Assembly: GCA_037903355.1 (NCBI GenBank)
Contig: JBAJFE010000028.1
Span: 124,001 to 188,000, forward strand
Reading direction: 5' to 3'
Source: Trichuris trichiura
Taxonomy: Eukaryota > Nematoda > Enoplea > Trichinellida > Trichuridae
DNA length: 64,000 nt
Shown: positions 1 through 12,600 of the stretch, in pieces
Layout: every line of letters starts with the position of its first letter
Position numbering within the stretch: position 1 is the stretch's first letter
The notes under the pieces: generated by a model
Databases searched by the model: none
What the model saw: only the letters and a program-made list of their open reading frames with translations
What the model was told of the DNA's origin: nothing
Made by a program: the position numbers and the translations under genes

Positions 1-2520
1 TTCGGCAGTGAAAAGGGACATTTGCACCTTTTCGGGAATGCTGAATTGTTGCCACAGCCCGCCGGGCGCCAAAAGAGTCGTGCTATTAGCCAGCTAAAAG
101 CGTTACGACGTTCGATGTTGTACAAAAAGAAAAACACACGTGAAGACAACGAAGGCATTAGCATTCCCTCGTAAATTTGAATCTAATGCACTCTCGTGCA
201 TAACCAGTACGAAATGTGAGCTATGAAGCGCAACTGTTAGGCGCTAAGCAGTCGATAGTGAAGAAGATATAGGAGAGGTCGTGAAAATGTTAAAAATAAC
301 GCTAAGGGTAGCGCTGACAGCAAAAATTGAAACAAAAGCGGAAAGCGTAAAAGAAAACCGAAATTTCAAAAGTGTCGGACGGGCTACGTTTTGGAACAGT
401 TGAAGAAACCCCTTTTTTATTATTCTAACAGGAAAAAAAGAAACAATTGAAAGCTGGTTAATCAATTTTAAAAGAAATACCTCTTCGCTATAGTACACCT
501 TTTGATGATTGAGAAAATTAGATGATGAGACAGAGATACAAAAGGCAACGGACGCCTCGCGAACTGGTCAGACTAACAATGAATATGCGTTAATACAAGT
601 CAGCAAGGAACGGAAGTATTGACACTGCCTGATGAAATTGTTTTAAAACTTCTACTTGAAGATGTGATGTTTTTGTACGGGACTATATGTTTTCATATTG
701 AAATATCTTTATTACGGATCCAATGTCCCGTTGATATGTACAATGAACGAAAAGTTTTCCTCTCCGGAGCTTTCGGGTCTGTCGCGACAGACCAACGTTG
801 TACATATCAACGGGACATTGGATCCGTAATAAAGATATTTCAAAACTTCTACTTAAATCAAACATGGCTTTCCTATGCGGCCGGAAAGACTAAGGTGACA
901 CAGTAATGTCATTTCAAAAAAAGCCGAGAACATTTTCACGTTTTGCAAAACTTCGCATTTGTTTTTTGTGAACTTATGAGGAAAAACAAAAAGAAAACTA
1001 AATATGATCATTACGAAAAAGACTAAGCGCATCCTTACGTCTGACAGGCTGTTGCTTATTCTACATAGTATAATTCTAAGTAGGATGAACGTCGGCAAGA
1101 CCACTGGCAGTTAGGAGAGATAAATTTTAAAAATATAGCAAGGATCTTGCGAATTGAGGCTGCGCAAAAGGCAGCTGACCAAATCAATACTAATAACCTA
1201 ATGGAGCTCATTGTACCATGCACTGAAATATGCGGCAGCAAAGGAAATTCTGGGGACCAAACAAAGCGACAACGAAAATGGCACTGCTTAAAGCCAAGCA
1301 TCTCGTGGAGACATTATCAACGCATACAAGGAATGTTAGAGCGAGGCTAAACCGTAAACAAACATACAAACTCAATTTTAAGATTTTGAAAAATTCAACA
1401 CGCCTAAAAAGCGTAAATACAATCGAAAGCTGGTCATGCATAGCATTACGATATATACTCTACGACTTCATCGTTGCTTAGAAAGTGCAGACGGTAAATA
1501 AACTGATTTTTGGGAGTCGAAAGCCCCGACAGTTCTTGCTGCTTACAGTAAAAGCGTTAAATGTAGCTGTGATAAGCAAATGATAAAAAAAAAGCGATTT
1601 CGCGACCAAAGGAGTCCCGTCTCACTACCGTAAGAAACGAAGACCCTCCACCAGCATTCGGGAATATTGCCAAGACTGGCACATCGCAAAAATTAGCATA
1701 ATCATTGCATTGCGCAACAGCTATAAGGAAAGTTACAACGCTTAATATGAAACACGTTGACCGATCTAACCAGCTTACCTGAGCATCATTAAAATTTTTC
1801 CCAACTCAACGGAAAGAGTTGCTTGAACGAAACTATCGTAGAAGAAAAAGTGCAAGGACTACTATATTTTTAAAGCGCCTACTATTTTTTTAAAAATTTA
1901 TACAAATAATGACTATTTGTTACCTAAGGTACTGCAACGGTGGGGAAAACAACCTTTACGTCATCATAATTTCGCGGCAAATTACGTCATAAATAGTTGA
2001 CGTTCAAAAGGATAATACTAGATAATTTCGGATACCGCGTGAAAAGGCGTAGTACCATTTTTTGCCTTCTTACCTGGGAGTCGTTTTCTATTACTATCAA
2101 CTTCATATCATCGTCACGAATACGTTGCTTTATCCAATATGCGCATGCGGAACCAGCTAGCCCGCCACCAATGATGGCAACAGAACACTCAACCGGTATG
2201 AGTTCAATATCGTAAATCTTTTGCACTGGCACGGTCATCTTCCCAATACGTTTGTAATAGTCGTACTTTGCTCTGATGAAACGCCTTCTTGTACGCTAAA
2301 AATCGTTTACTTTACGTTCCAACGTCCGCTAAAAGAAGGCAACGCAAAGAAAGCTCTTGCAAACGTCTACCTCGTAGTCATGTTTCATAACGCTCCAAAC
2401 GCGCTGATAAGGGTGCTCGCCAATGTCGTAGAACCTTCTGTTGCTATATTCGTCGTAGCAAAGCGCTCCCGTAAAGTGTACTGCCCTTTTCGGTATCAAA
2501 AAACGAAAACCAGTCGCCAT
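1..2520 (-). CDS. FOXRED1: FOXRED1-like FAD-dependent oxidoreductase (5' part, runs off left edge)
   Basis: Three exons can be joined: 2371-2520 (ATG at 2520), 2074-2295 and 1-93, the last continuing beyond the window. Introns are 75 bp (2296-2370) and about 1.98 kb (94-2073), both GT-AG. Exon 2 holds a dinucleotide-binding fold, VAIIGGGLAGSACAYW, followed by a hydrophobic strand ending in IEND, as in FAD-binding DAO-type oxidoreductases. Exon 3 encodes STTLLAPGGLWQQFSIPEKV, which matches the FOXRED1 segment with GGICQQFSLPEN. FOXRED1 is a mitochondrial flavoprotein needed for complex I assembly. The N-terminus is poor in acidic residues at first (MATGFRFLIPKRAVHF), compatible with import. 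It lies 285 bp downstream of PCCA on the same strand. The substrate-binding half and C-terminus are outside the window. Family-level identity is good; orthology is inferred from short matches. Confidence 0.78.
701..840. repeat. Perfect 43-bp inverted repeat (foldback) inside FOXRED1-like intron
   Basis: Arms 701-743 and 798-840 are exact reverse complements over 43 bp, separated by a 54-bp loop. The loop itself holds an 18-bp perfect palindrome (776-793, ggtctgtcgcgacagacc). No coding capacity. It resembles a foldback or MITE-like insertion in the long second intron. The flanks also share a short direct similarity (aaaacttctacttgaag near 646 and aaaacttctacttaaat near 841). Confidence 0.85.
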
Positions 2521-2804
2521 TTTTGCTTTCGTCGCACCACCGGCTGCATTTACAGTATGTTTACAGTTTGCAGGTAATAACAAAAAGAAAAGCGCACGGG
2601 ACGGATAATTTCCGCTGTGAAGAAAAGCGGAAAAAAGCTTCAATTTTCCCAAGCGTTTATTTTCTATCTTTTAACGCGAAAACAAGTTTCCATCGACTAA
2701 AGCGAAAACAAGAACAAGACAATGCAACAGTAGCACACCGGATAAAAGATAGCCTATAGCCGCTTGGACGAAAAATTCTACAGTTGGCCAATTGGGAAAC
2801 TCGA

Positions 2805-5800
2805 TTAGTCGAGTTCGATTAAGACTGCATTTTCTTCTACGGTTTGGCCAACCTTACAATTGACGGCTTTCACCTGGAAAGAGAAAAGGTGACGCAACAA
2901 TGGGCAAACAGCTCAGTCAATTTTACCGTGCCGGTTTTCGGAGCTAACAGACTGTTCTGCATTTTCATAGCCTCAATGACGCACGTCTCCTGACCTTCTG
3001 ACACCTTCTGACCCACTTCAACATTCACCGACTTAATCATACCCGGCATGGGCGCCAGCACAACTCGACTTGTGTCCATCTACGGTGGTTTAATGGACTT
3101 TTTTTTTAAATTTTATTTCATCCTTACCTGTCTCGGCTCAGGCATATGCTTCATGTAATTATGCGCTTTGGCGTTCAATACTTTAAGCTCATACTGAAAC
3201 AGTATTCTATCTCTAATTAACTAAAGCAGTGAACACCTACCGGGCACCCTTTGTACAGCAGGGTCACTTTACCGGATGTATTGCAACTTTTTATCTACGG
3301 AAGGCGTGTAATAAGGGCTTTAAGATCATTTAAGGCAAGAAACGCCGCGTGGCCTACCTGAAATATGAACGGTTCGCCGTTAACTTTCAGATTCAATACC
3401 GCCTTGCTGAAGTTCAACGATCCCTCAATGTTGTACTCTGTTTCGTCGATAATCACCTTTTAAAAAAAATAACACGCTTTTGACGATGGGAATACGAGCG
3501 CGTACCTCGCAGGATTCCCAGGACATGTGCTTTACTTCGGCCAGATGAGAGGAGACCGGCTTGTCTATATGCGGCACGTCAACGGCAAATCTTTGGGAGC
3601 CCTGAACGTCAGATCGAGAGAACAGTTCCCTTGAAAAATAAAATAGATACGTTTGGCTACACGTATACCAGCTACTTACCTGCCCGTGTTCAAAAATCGA
3701 ATTGCCCTCAGGTAATGATGACAGAAAAGAGCGGAAGCCACCGCGGCAAGGCACAACGTTTCGCTGTTACTTAGCTTGATACCACGAAAACCTTCCGGAT
3801 ACGTTTCGAACAGATACTTTGTCGTAATGTTGCCGGACCGATAGCGTTCCTCGGTCATTATGTCGCGCAGTAAAGGTATGTTGTTCGTTACACCGCGAAT
3901 CACGTACTCGTCCAGGGCGTCCCGCATACGGTTCATCGCCTGCTCACGATCCTTCCCGTGAGTGACCAACTGCAAACAAGTTGCTTCAAGGTTGCAACCG
4001 ACAACAAGTTGTACGCAGGTTTCACCTTGCAAATCAACGGATCGTAATAGATGCTAATTTCGCTGCCTTCGTAAATGCCGCTGTCGCATCGGCTTCCCGG
4101 AATTCGAAGTGGTTCAGAATATCTGGACAAACGCCCCACCGAGGGTAAACCAAACGACTTGTACGGGTCTTCAGCGTAGACACGGCACTCGATAGCCCAT
4201 CCTCTTATAGGCACATCCCGCTGCGCAAAGTTGAGCTTGTGTCCTTAAAAGGAAAAGTCGAAGAAATTAGAAAAAGATGGCACTTTTTTAAAAAAGAATT
4301 TATTACCGTAAGCTATTCGAATCATTTGTTGAACCAAGTCAACGCCAGTTATTGCTTCCGTAATGGGATGCTCAACTTGCAGACGAGTGTTCATTTCCAA
4401 GAAGTAGAAGTTACGCTTTGAATCGACAAGGAATTCGACCGTACCGGCCGAATCGTAGCCGACATTCAAAGCTAACGAACATGCTTGCTGACCCATTTTT
4501 TCGCGCATCTCGGGGGTGACGAATGGGCTAAGAAAAGATTCGACAGATAGAAGAAAATATATTTAGGACAAAAGCAATACAACAACCTTGGAGCCTCTTC
4601 GATCACTTTTTGGTTTCTCCTCTGTATTGAGCATTCTCGTTCGTTCAGCCAAACTGCATTGCCATGTTTGTCGCAAAAAACCTACAAAATACAGCTTTCT
4701 AAGGATGCATAGACTGACGGGAGCGTGTATAACTCTCACCTGCATCTCGATGTGTCGCGGATTGTCTATGTACTTTTCCACAAGCATACGATCGTCGCCA
4801 AAGCTGCTAGCTGCCTCTTGTTTTGATAGACGAAACCCCTCTCTGGCCTCTTTGTCATTCCATGCAATACGCAAGCCTTTTCCACCACCTCCTGCGGACG
4901 CCTTCATCATCACTGGATATCCTATATCATTAGCTACCCGCACACATTCCTCAGCATCCTTGAAAAGAGTGTTCTTAAGAAGTTGTGAAGGAAAATGAAG
5001 GCAGTTGCAGTTACCTTTACTTCACCGTCATAACCGGGTATCATATTCACCTTTGCCTCCGTAGCAATACGTTTACTTTGGATCTTGTCGCCCATGGCAA
5101 GGATTGCTTTGGAATTCGGCCCAATGAATACAGCACCAGCTTCGGTGAGCAGACGAGCAAACTCTGTATTTTCCGACAAGAATCCATAACCTGGATGAAC
5201 CTGACAAAATGAACGAATCGTTAGAATGAAAGTCAGCCCTTGGACTGGACTAATGTTATGATGTACCGCTTGAGCACCCGTGGACTTAACCGCCTCCAAA
5301 ATCTTGTCCATACGCAAGTAGCTGTCCCGAGTTGGCGCCGGACCAATGCATACCGCTTCGTCGGCCAGCTGAACATGCAACTGCAATTCGGACGAGATTT
5401 TGAAAAAGGAAAAAAATGAAAGTGATGAAAACCAACAGCCAACGAATCGACGTCACTGTGGACGGCAACGGTTTTGATGCCCATTGCTTTGCATGTTCGA
5501 ATTACCCTGCAGGCAATTTCACCACGATTGGCAATCAAGATTTTGTCAAACTTCTGAAAAATAACCAGCAGCAGCGCTTATGCATATTCTCTTTGCCAAT
5601 ATAAAAAAAACGACACCCTTTGCTTGGAGTTCAAAAGATTGCTAGTGCGTCAGCGCACGTAGGTACCAAGCCATTTGCGCCTGACAGAGATGATGCAAGC
5701 CAATTACTCATAGGACCCTTATGTGGCAGCTGCACCAACTTTTCCTTGAATATAAATAGAATACCTCGGAGCTGCTTTGCTAGTATTAGAAATAAAAGGG

Positions 5801-6048
5801 CCAATGCTAGATTATGTTGATTAGCTGTGTACAACAGGTAACGGCGAGGAGTACTTTTTTGGTAGGAAAAAACAATTAAGAGATTCGGCTGCTGTTGGAG
5901 CTTTTAGTTTGAAAGATGAAAGGAAGTTACGTACCTTTTCGGTGGGGTTGATCGGGTCGAGTGTGTAAAACTTCTTGTCGTATGTCAGCCATCGGCGCAA
6001 CACAACGAACGAAGCCGAGTAGCGCGTCGGGCACCAACGGAACCTCAT
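2805..6048 (-). CDS. PCCA: Propionyl-CoA carboxylase alpha subunit, mitochondrial
   Basis: Biotin-dependent carboxylase subunit that carboxylates its biotin and serves propionyl-CoA to methylmalonyl-CoA conversion in the mitochondrial matrix. Fifteen exons join in frame: 5935-6048, 5437-5553, 5267-5380, 5015-5200, 4740-4958, 4587-4681, 4307-4527, 4026-4243, 3680-3969, 3506-3629, 3358-3456, 3241-3294, 3128-3193, 2927-3079, 2805-2873. They give 712 aa (human about 728). Order: Arg-rich presequence, biotin carboxylase N domain ([19 protein letters not shown]), ATP-grasp ([30 protein letters not shown]), BC C domain ([19 protein letters not shown]), BT domain, biotinyl domain with EAMKMQN. The biotinylated Lys is about residue 678, 34 residues from the end as in human PCCA. 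Most introns are 48-66 bp; intron 1 is 381 bp. Nothing looks broken. Confidence 0.97.
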
Positions 6049-8641
6049 TGTGGGCGCTGACGATCGCGGAGAAACAGCTAACGAACAGTCATTCGGGTGA
6101 AAGCAAACAGGATATTTGCATGCGCGGCGCGAATACCAATTACTAATGACTAAACAACAACATGATAAGGTTTGCATACAAGCAGCAACGCGCCGGTCGT
6201 TCTCTAACGCGAACATGAACCAACCGGCCGCTGAAGATCTATCATACAAGAAGACTGTTGAAAACAGCCGCACAGCCAGCCGACGTATGCATTAACCGTG
6301 CACGCTTTTACAGTAATGAAATGCGCAAGTTCGAATCACGAGACGAACATGTGCTAACTCGAACTGCCGACCGCAAAGGAAACAACAATGCTGCCTGAAT
6401 GCGGTTGATCTCACTTCGGAGCCTACTACGCCGTCAAACCAAGTGGAGTTTTGCACTAATTTATTTTGTTCGGAGCAACCCATGGGTGACGACTAGCGTC
6501 ATATGTCGATTTAATCGCGTTTTAAAGTAGGTTAAATGTCTACTCACCGTAAGTAGAAGATTAAAGGTAGTTGCCAAAGTGGTATTCCGTTCCCTCAAGA
6601 GCGGTTCGCTAATAAACAGCACGCACAATTAGAAAACGTTGAGAGCAAGTATATACCATGCAGCGCAGTTGACCACGTAGATCAAAGCTGAAATACAAAA
6701 TTTCTTTTTTGGTCGGATGTCTCAAGTCTAAGGCTGACATACTCCGCAAAATGCTTGGGATAATGATCTGGTTTTGATTTTGCAATACTTTGAGTCTTCT
6801 TCGTCTTCCATGCCATGTTTTATAAATATACCGCAAATACTTTAAAACAACCAAGCTGCAACGATCAAGAATTTGCATACGTAGCAGCGGGCATGAATTG
6901 CGACAATGTTAAAATTTTTGCCTTTAGCCTGTAACAGTTAGTCAAACGCTTTTTTCCGATAAATTAATTCTGCGTCATGCAAATTCGTAAACGCTGTTAA
7001 GAACTGTTGCAATTTGAATTCTGATTTTGCCCCGTAGATAAGCATTTCTGAACAGTCTGTTACTCGCCAGACATGGAAAGCTGATTGCTTCAAGCGTTCG
7101 ATAAGAGTGAAAACAGGTCCCCTTCTTAAGCGTGTCAGAAAATACATTAATAATTATTAATTGCGCGAGGGCTTCCAGTGATCCGTACTAAAAAATAGGT
7201 AGGTACAATGCCCTTTGCTTCGACTGAAAATTCCGACTAGACTTTTTTCTTAGCTTTCGCTCTCCGGGACCGTCGACTATTAGCGGGAAAAAGTTGTTTA
7301 AAAAATTTCAAAAGAATTGGACAGCTTAGCTTCGGCGGACCGCCAAATGTTTTTGCAGTTTTCAAGTTGACAATTGGATCGAGTTTTCATTTCTCTCCGC
7401 CATGCAGCTACAAGGCTTGCACTCTTTAATGTACTCAGTCCTACTCGTTACGTAACAATCTAACAAATGTGTACTTGAGCAACAGTTAGCGCAATGTATG
7501 GTGATACGATATCCTCATGAACGCGTTTTCAGCAGCTCCGTTGTGTTCGAAGACTAACTTGTTGAAGTTATCTTAGAAGCAAACAATGACTAAGGCTATT
7601 GGCTGTTCGTTCGCTTATGAAGGTTTGCTGTTGGAAGAAGTTTTCGAATCGCCCGCAAAATGAACAATTGGGTAAGTAGTTTTTCTTCCTTGATTAATGG
7701 TTTCGAACTTACGTTGCATGATCAAGATAGGGAGCGCTATTGTTTTTGAGTGGAGCAAATCTTAGCCAAAATGAAGTCACTATTGATCACTGCGGGCAGG
7801 GTTGACCTTCTTCTTTTGTTCCTTCTCTTCGAGAGAAACATGTAGGTTGTTTTTTGAGCGTTTTCGCTCGAAAAGAACCTACACGTTTCGCTGGTTATAT
7901 CCAGCGCTGAGATGTTGCTTAGCCCAGCAGAAGCTACAACAGGCGCAGTCTTGCAACAGCAGTCTTTGACAATTAAAAAGCGTCTCAGTGACGATAGACG
8001 AATGATTTACCTTTTGAGCGCAATTCGAACTTTGCCAACTTCCCTGCGTGCTTTAGTTCGTCCTGCACGCCAGTATTGACGTTTGTTTGCCCTACGTTGC
8101 AATTCCATTACGGTAAAAGCGTTAAAGATGTGCACGTACTTTTAAAATTGGGTTAATCGATTGAGCTCTTCTTATTTTTTAATGCAAATCCTCGTCTCAA
8201 AATAATATTGCTTGGCAAAAAAATATGTATACATATGCGCTGTAGTTTTCGTTTGATAAGTTTTGCTAATTTCAAGCCTTGGCGGGTTTTCTATTTGCTT
8301 TTTTAGTACAAGATCATTTCAGACGAAACTGTAATTTTTAATGGGTAAATTCTGCCTTTACCGCTCATTGCTTCTAATGTTTTTTTGCCTAATAAGGTGA
8401 AAAGCAGGTATTTTCATGCTGGTGAGGGAACAAGGTGAGCTTTCTTTACAATAAATGCTCAGCAGTTAGCAAAGTATTGTCCATTGCTCACTTTGTTTTA
8501 CTAAATAAATTATTAGTTTGTCAGGTTGACTTTTTGGCAGAGTACGGGTTGTTTTATTTCGGGATATAACCATTATTTCTCCTCATTTTATTTCTGCGCA
8601 ACAAAATTCCATTACTAGCGCACAGAAGGGGTCAAGCACAA
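6049..8641. other. Intergenic, no recognisable gene
   Basis: AT-rich sequence between the PCCA start and the Ly6-type gene end. Only short, uncoded-looking open frames are present on either strand. One small hairpin is visible (7842-7882, listed separately). The part next to 6048 presumably contains the PCCA promoter, but no specific element is clear. Confidence 0.6.
7842..7882. repeat. Short imperfect hairpin
   Basis: Left arm 7842-7860 (gtaggttgttttttgagcg) pairs with 7865-7882 around a tttt loop, with two mismatches and one bulge. Isolated in intergenic DNA; no assigned role. Confidence 0.5.
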
Positions 8642-9268
8642 TTAAGTATTGCCGGGTGCAAGGAAAATTAGTACAGCAGGCGTTGTCCAAGTAAGCCAAA
8701 GCAAGGACCTTGTTTGGCGCTTGAATCCTGTTGAGCTTACAAAATTTTCTACTTCTGGAATTTCCGTGAAGACAGAAATGGCTGACGCATTAAAACGATC
8801 AGAAACTGATGGATTATCAGTGCTACCCGAAAAGTACGAATGCGGGTCAAGAACCAGTACCTGAAACTCTCTTCCATTGCACATAGGCGTTGAGCAGAGG
8901 CAGTAGTTAGTCCTCAGACTTCGTCCCGAATCTAAGAATTGATGCTGCTCTTTATGGCACGAAGTCCCGATATTGTTTTGGACATCTTGGTTTGCGCATC
9001 CGCTGAAAATGATAGGTATCCTCTTGTTCAGTTGGACTTTGCCAAACGTGCATGAGCGAGCGGAACTTTGACAGTCAACCGGTAAAATAGAGCACGAAAA
9101 CCGAGGTTCCATTCCTTCTGTTGGCAGAGAAAGAAAAAGTGCAAATTCCGACTTGGGTCTTTGGGCTTCGATACATCGGTAGCACCGACGAACGCTGGAA
9201 GAATTGCTTGCCAAAATGAGCAAAACGTGGAGCGCCGATGATATAAACGTAGACTGCGAGATGACCAT
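8642..9268 (-). CDS. Ly6/uPAR-type three-finger protein, probable GPI-anchored
   Basis: A single open frame of 208 aa. The N-terminus has a signal peptide-like stretch (SSALHVLLILAS) just before the first domain cysteines (CYRC at about residue 29). Ten cysteines follow in a Ly6/uPAR-like arrangement, closing with NYCLCSTPMCNG, the typical C-x-C...CN end of three-finger domains. A Ser/Thr-rich linker follows and the C-terminus is hydrophobic (SLLWLTWTTPAVLIFL), as expected for a GPI-attachment signal. Such proteins sit on the cell surface and often modulate receptors; the partner here cannot be told. No splice sites interrupt the frame with an intron of normal length, so it is called single-exon. 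An extra 5' non-coding exon cannot be excluded. Confidence 0.75.
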   Translation of the reverse strand: MVISQSTFISSALHVLLILASNSSSVRRCYRCIEAQRPKSEFALFLSLPTEGMEPRFSCSILPVDCQSSARSCTFGKVQLNKRIPIIFSGCANQDVQNNIGTSCHKEQHQFLDSGRSLRTNYCLCSTPMCNGREFQVLVLDPHSYFSGSTDNPSVSDRFNASAISVFTEIPEVENFVSSTGFKRQTRSLLWLTWTTPAVLIFLAPGNT

Positions 9269-9659
9269 TTAAAAAGCAACTTTGCATTATACAAGGCGTA
9301 GTTTTCTCTTAACGCTGATTTGCGTACGGCAAAATGGTCGGCTTCTAATTTGACGCCGAAAGATAAAGTAAAGTCAAGCCTAACGGACACGACGAGATTG
9401 TCATTCTTGGTAATTCTGATTTCATCATTTGATTACGTTAAATCAAAAAGTGCTATTTCAAGAAGAAAATCGAAACTATCGATCTTTCCCTGATGACTTT
9501 AATGAACATCCGTAAATGGCTACTTTCAGATTGGAAAAATGATTAGCCGGCTGATGGGCCAATTTTTTGGTGATATATAAAGTGAAGATTATCGAAATTT
9601 CTGCTTTATTGAAGTGTCACCTTCTGAAAAGACGTATCGGAAAGTAGAAAGCTGTTGTA

Positions 9660-12600
9660 TCAGTTGGATACGTGCGGGATGTCATGTTTTTCCAGCTCGG
9701 CTAGTTTCACGTCCATCTTGAAATTCTGATGCCAAAGATCAGTCTCCTTCAATTGCTGACGAATGTGGGCCTTAGCGTCCATCTGAAAATTCGTACACAA
9801 CGTAAAGGAGCCCCATTTTGCTTGAGGGACAAACCGTTGAGTCTAAGGAAATGATTTTAATGAGCTTGTATACGGCTACAATTACCACAGGCGAACATGA
9901 ACCGAAGGCAATGATCCAACCGATTACTTCCGCCCACACTGGATATTCATAGCTACCGTAAGTTGTAATCGAGTAGCTGAGAAAGTTGAAAATCAGCACA
10001 CCCTAAATGCAGCAGACTCGCTGAAAGGACGATACATTGTTTTCCCATTACCAGCAGGCTCAGCGGTGTCGTGAAGCCCCAGCTAATTTCATAATATTTG
10101 GACATGGGATATCCAAGTAACTTCCAAATCCTTGATGGCGCATTGCCCATCATCACTCTGTACAACTTTGCATATCTTTTAAGTCCTTGAATACGTGGAC
10201 GCTTGATAGAAGCTTTAACGACTTCCCGTCGTCAGCTTACCGTATATGTAGGCTATTAAGAGCACTTCGACAAGGCATTGCAGCAGAAGAGGCCAACCAC
10301 CCGCAAAAGTATCCAACAAATTCAAAACGTATGGACCTCCCTATTGTTAAGGCATTTACTATTCCGTCTGTGTACGCATCTCGTCTACCTGCGTAACCAT
10401 GGGCAATCCAAGCAAATAGAGAGTAGAGCAAACGGCAGCAACTGTAGCCACTTTAGGCCAAGGGTGACGTAACCTTGGCCAGTGATCGACGATAGCAGTA
10501 ATGACTACTTCCACCATCACTATCTAAGGCAAGAAATGATGGACAGGCGAATTTCATGCGATCCCTTAAGAAAGACAAAAGTCTTACCTGAGTATCCAAA
10601 GCCATTAAAATGACGGCAAAAAAGAACATACAAGACCATAATTGGGATACCGGCAGGCCGGCCAGTGCGTAAGGGTAAGCTATAAAAAGTAGGCCGGGGC
10701 CACTGTCCGCAACGGACGCGACGGACACGTTGAACTCGCCGGCAATGTATCCCAAAATGCTGAAGACGACAAGGCCGGACAGAATGCTAGTTACAATGTT
10801 GCCTAATGATATAACCATTGTGTCTCTGCAAAAATTGGACGCGTGAAAATGTTTTGAAAAATTCAAACTGCAGAGCCCATCCAGGGCCGATGTCAGCACG
10901 AAAAGTGATAGCCAAAAGTTTGAAGAACATCCATTCTTACGCATGGGAATTTAGTCGTTTTTCCAGCCAGCGTCATAATATAGCGCGAGCGTGCAGTTCC
11001 GTGTACTCCGCCTTTAGCGGGACTTGGCCTTATGATAATTAGTTCCAACGTTTTTTTACCTCCTTACTGGTTTCTTATCTGTCTTGGCAGTTAAACGCCA
11101 ATTTTTCGTGGTTGCTGTCCGGAGCTAATGTTGAGAGGTAACCCGTAATATCAACTGTTTTGAAAAAAAGTTTTTAAAGTCAGACAACTACTCGTTTTCT
11201 AGTTTTTGTTACTCTTTGTAAGTAATCGATATTTTCTTGAAAGTAGGGTTGCTTGTAAGAGATTTTCTTGCTTTGCATCTTTCGCGTAAGGGCCTTATCG
11301 GAGAATCCAATTCTGTTAGCACTGATAACAAATCGAAGCTTTCTGAACAAACTGGTTTCGTCTTAAGTGTTCTTGCTCGATGTTTTTATCTTAACACGGT
11401 TTTGTCCCATCCTGTGAATGACGCCTCCTTGAGTGGAATGCAAAGAATTGCAGCACGAAGAGAAAGTACGCGTAATAACGGTATTGACATGTTTCTTGCT
11501 GGTTTTTGTTCAACTTTGCAATTGTAGTGCTTGTAAAATTTTCCTACTTAAAAAGCTGAAGTAGTTAAAAACATAGTGCGCCTTGTCATTATGAAAATTT
11601 ACGAGCTCGTTGAAAGGCGTTCGGTATTGCTTGAACGGAAGGGGTTGAACATATTTTAGGGTAATAATGACTTGTCAAGCCAATGTGTTTCTTTTGAGGC
11701 AAACAAAACCATAGCTACAGCATGGTTAACTACGAACTCTTTCACAAGGATGCGTACAGTGTGTTCTCTGCTCCCGCGAGCAGCTACACTCGTACGATCA
11801 TCCTTAGAGCTATTGTTATTGCTTAGACGTCGTTGCACAGTTGCCGTTAAAAGTGAAACAACGCAGTTGACAAAGCCTCCGCATTGAAAAAAGTATCTTA
11901 GGAAGGGTTTCTAACACCGCCTATTGCTTAGTGTACGGGTAATTTTCAAAAATCAATTAGAACGCGATTTAAAGCTTTCGGCAAGCGCGAACGCGCTTCG
12001 TGTCAGCCTTTTTCCTATCTTCTCTGGGTTTAAATTTTAAAAGGTACAGTAAGATAAACGCTTTTCAGGTTAGCTTAAATTGCGCCTGCAATTTTTGCAA
12101 CGTTCTCTGTTGAATTTGACGGGCCTAAGAATGCGACGCGCGGAAAATCAGAGCTTTTCTTCGAAAGAACTACGAATTCCAGAGATCGAATTAATTTCAA
12201 CCTATGCAGCGAAATGCTTTTTAGCTATGCTGCTTTGTCTAGTAGTGTTGACGTCATTTTCATCGGCACTTGAAGTGTTAAGCTTCGTAGCGAAAAAAAT
12301 GTAAGCCTTGTTTCCGGGACGAGCTAAGTTTGCAAAGTTTCCCGGGCTACTTTCAATCAGTGTTGCATTTGGTTTTTGTCAGTCAGCTTCTAACGTAGAG
12401 GGGAGTTAGAAGTAGGTCTGTTTTTCTAATTTAAGGAGTGAGCACGACTTACAATTGCATTCCGACGATATTCATTTGTATGCGTAAAGTTGCTCATGCA
12501 CATTAGCAACATGACGACGAAAGTTTCCCCGATCGGCCGGTAAGCCTGCCGACATGACGCTTAAAGGCACGAAGCGATACAGAATCAATTTTCGCGTGCC

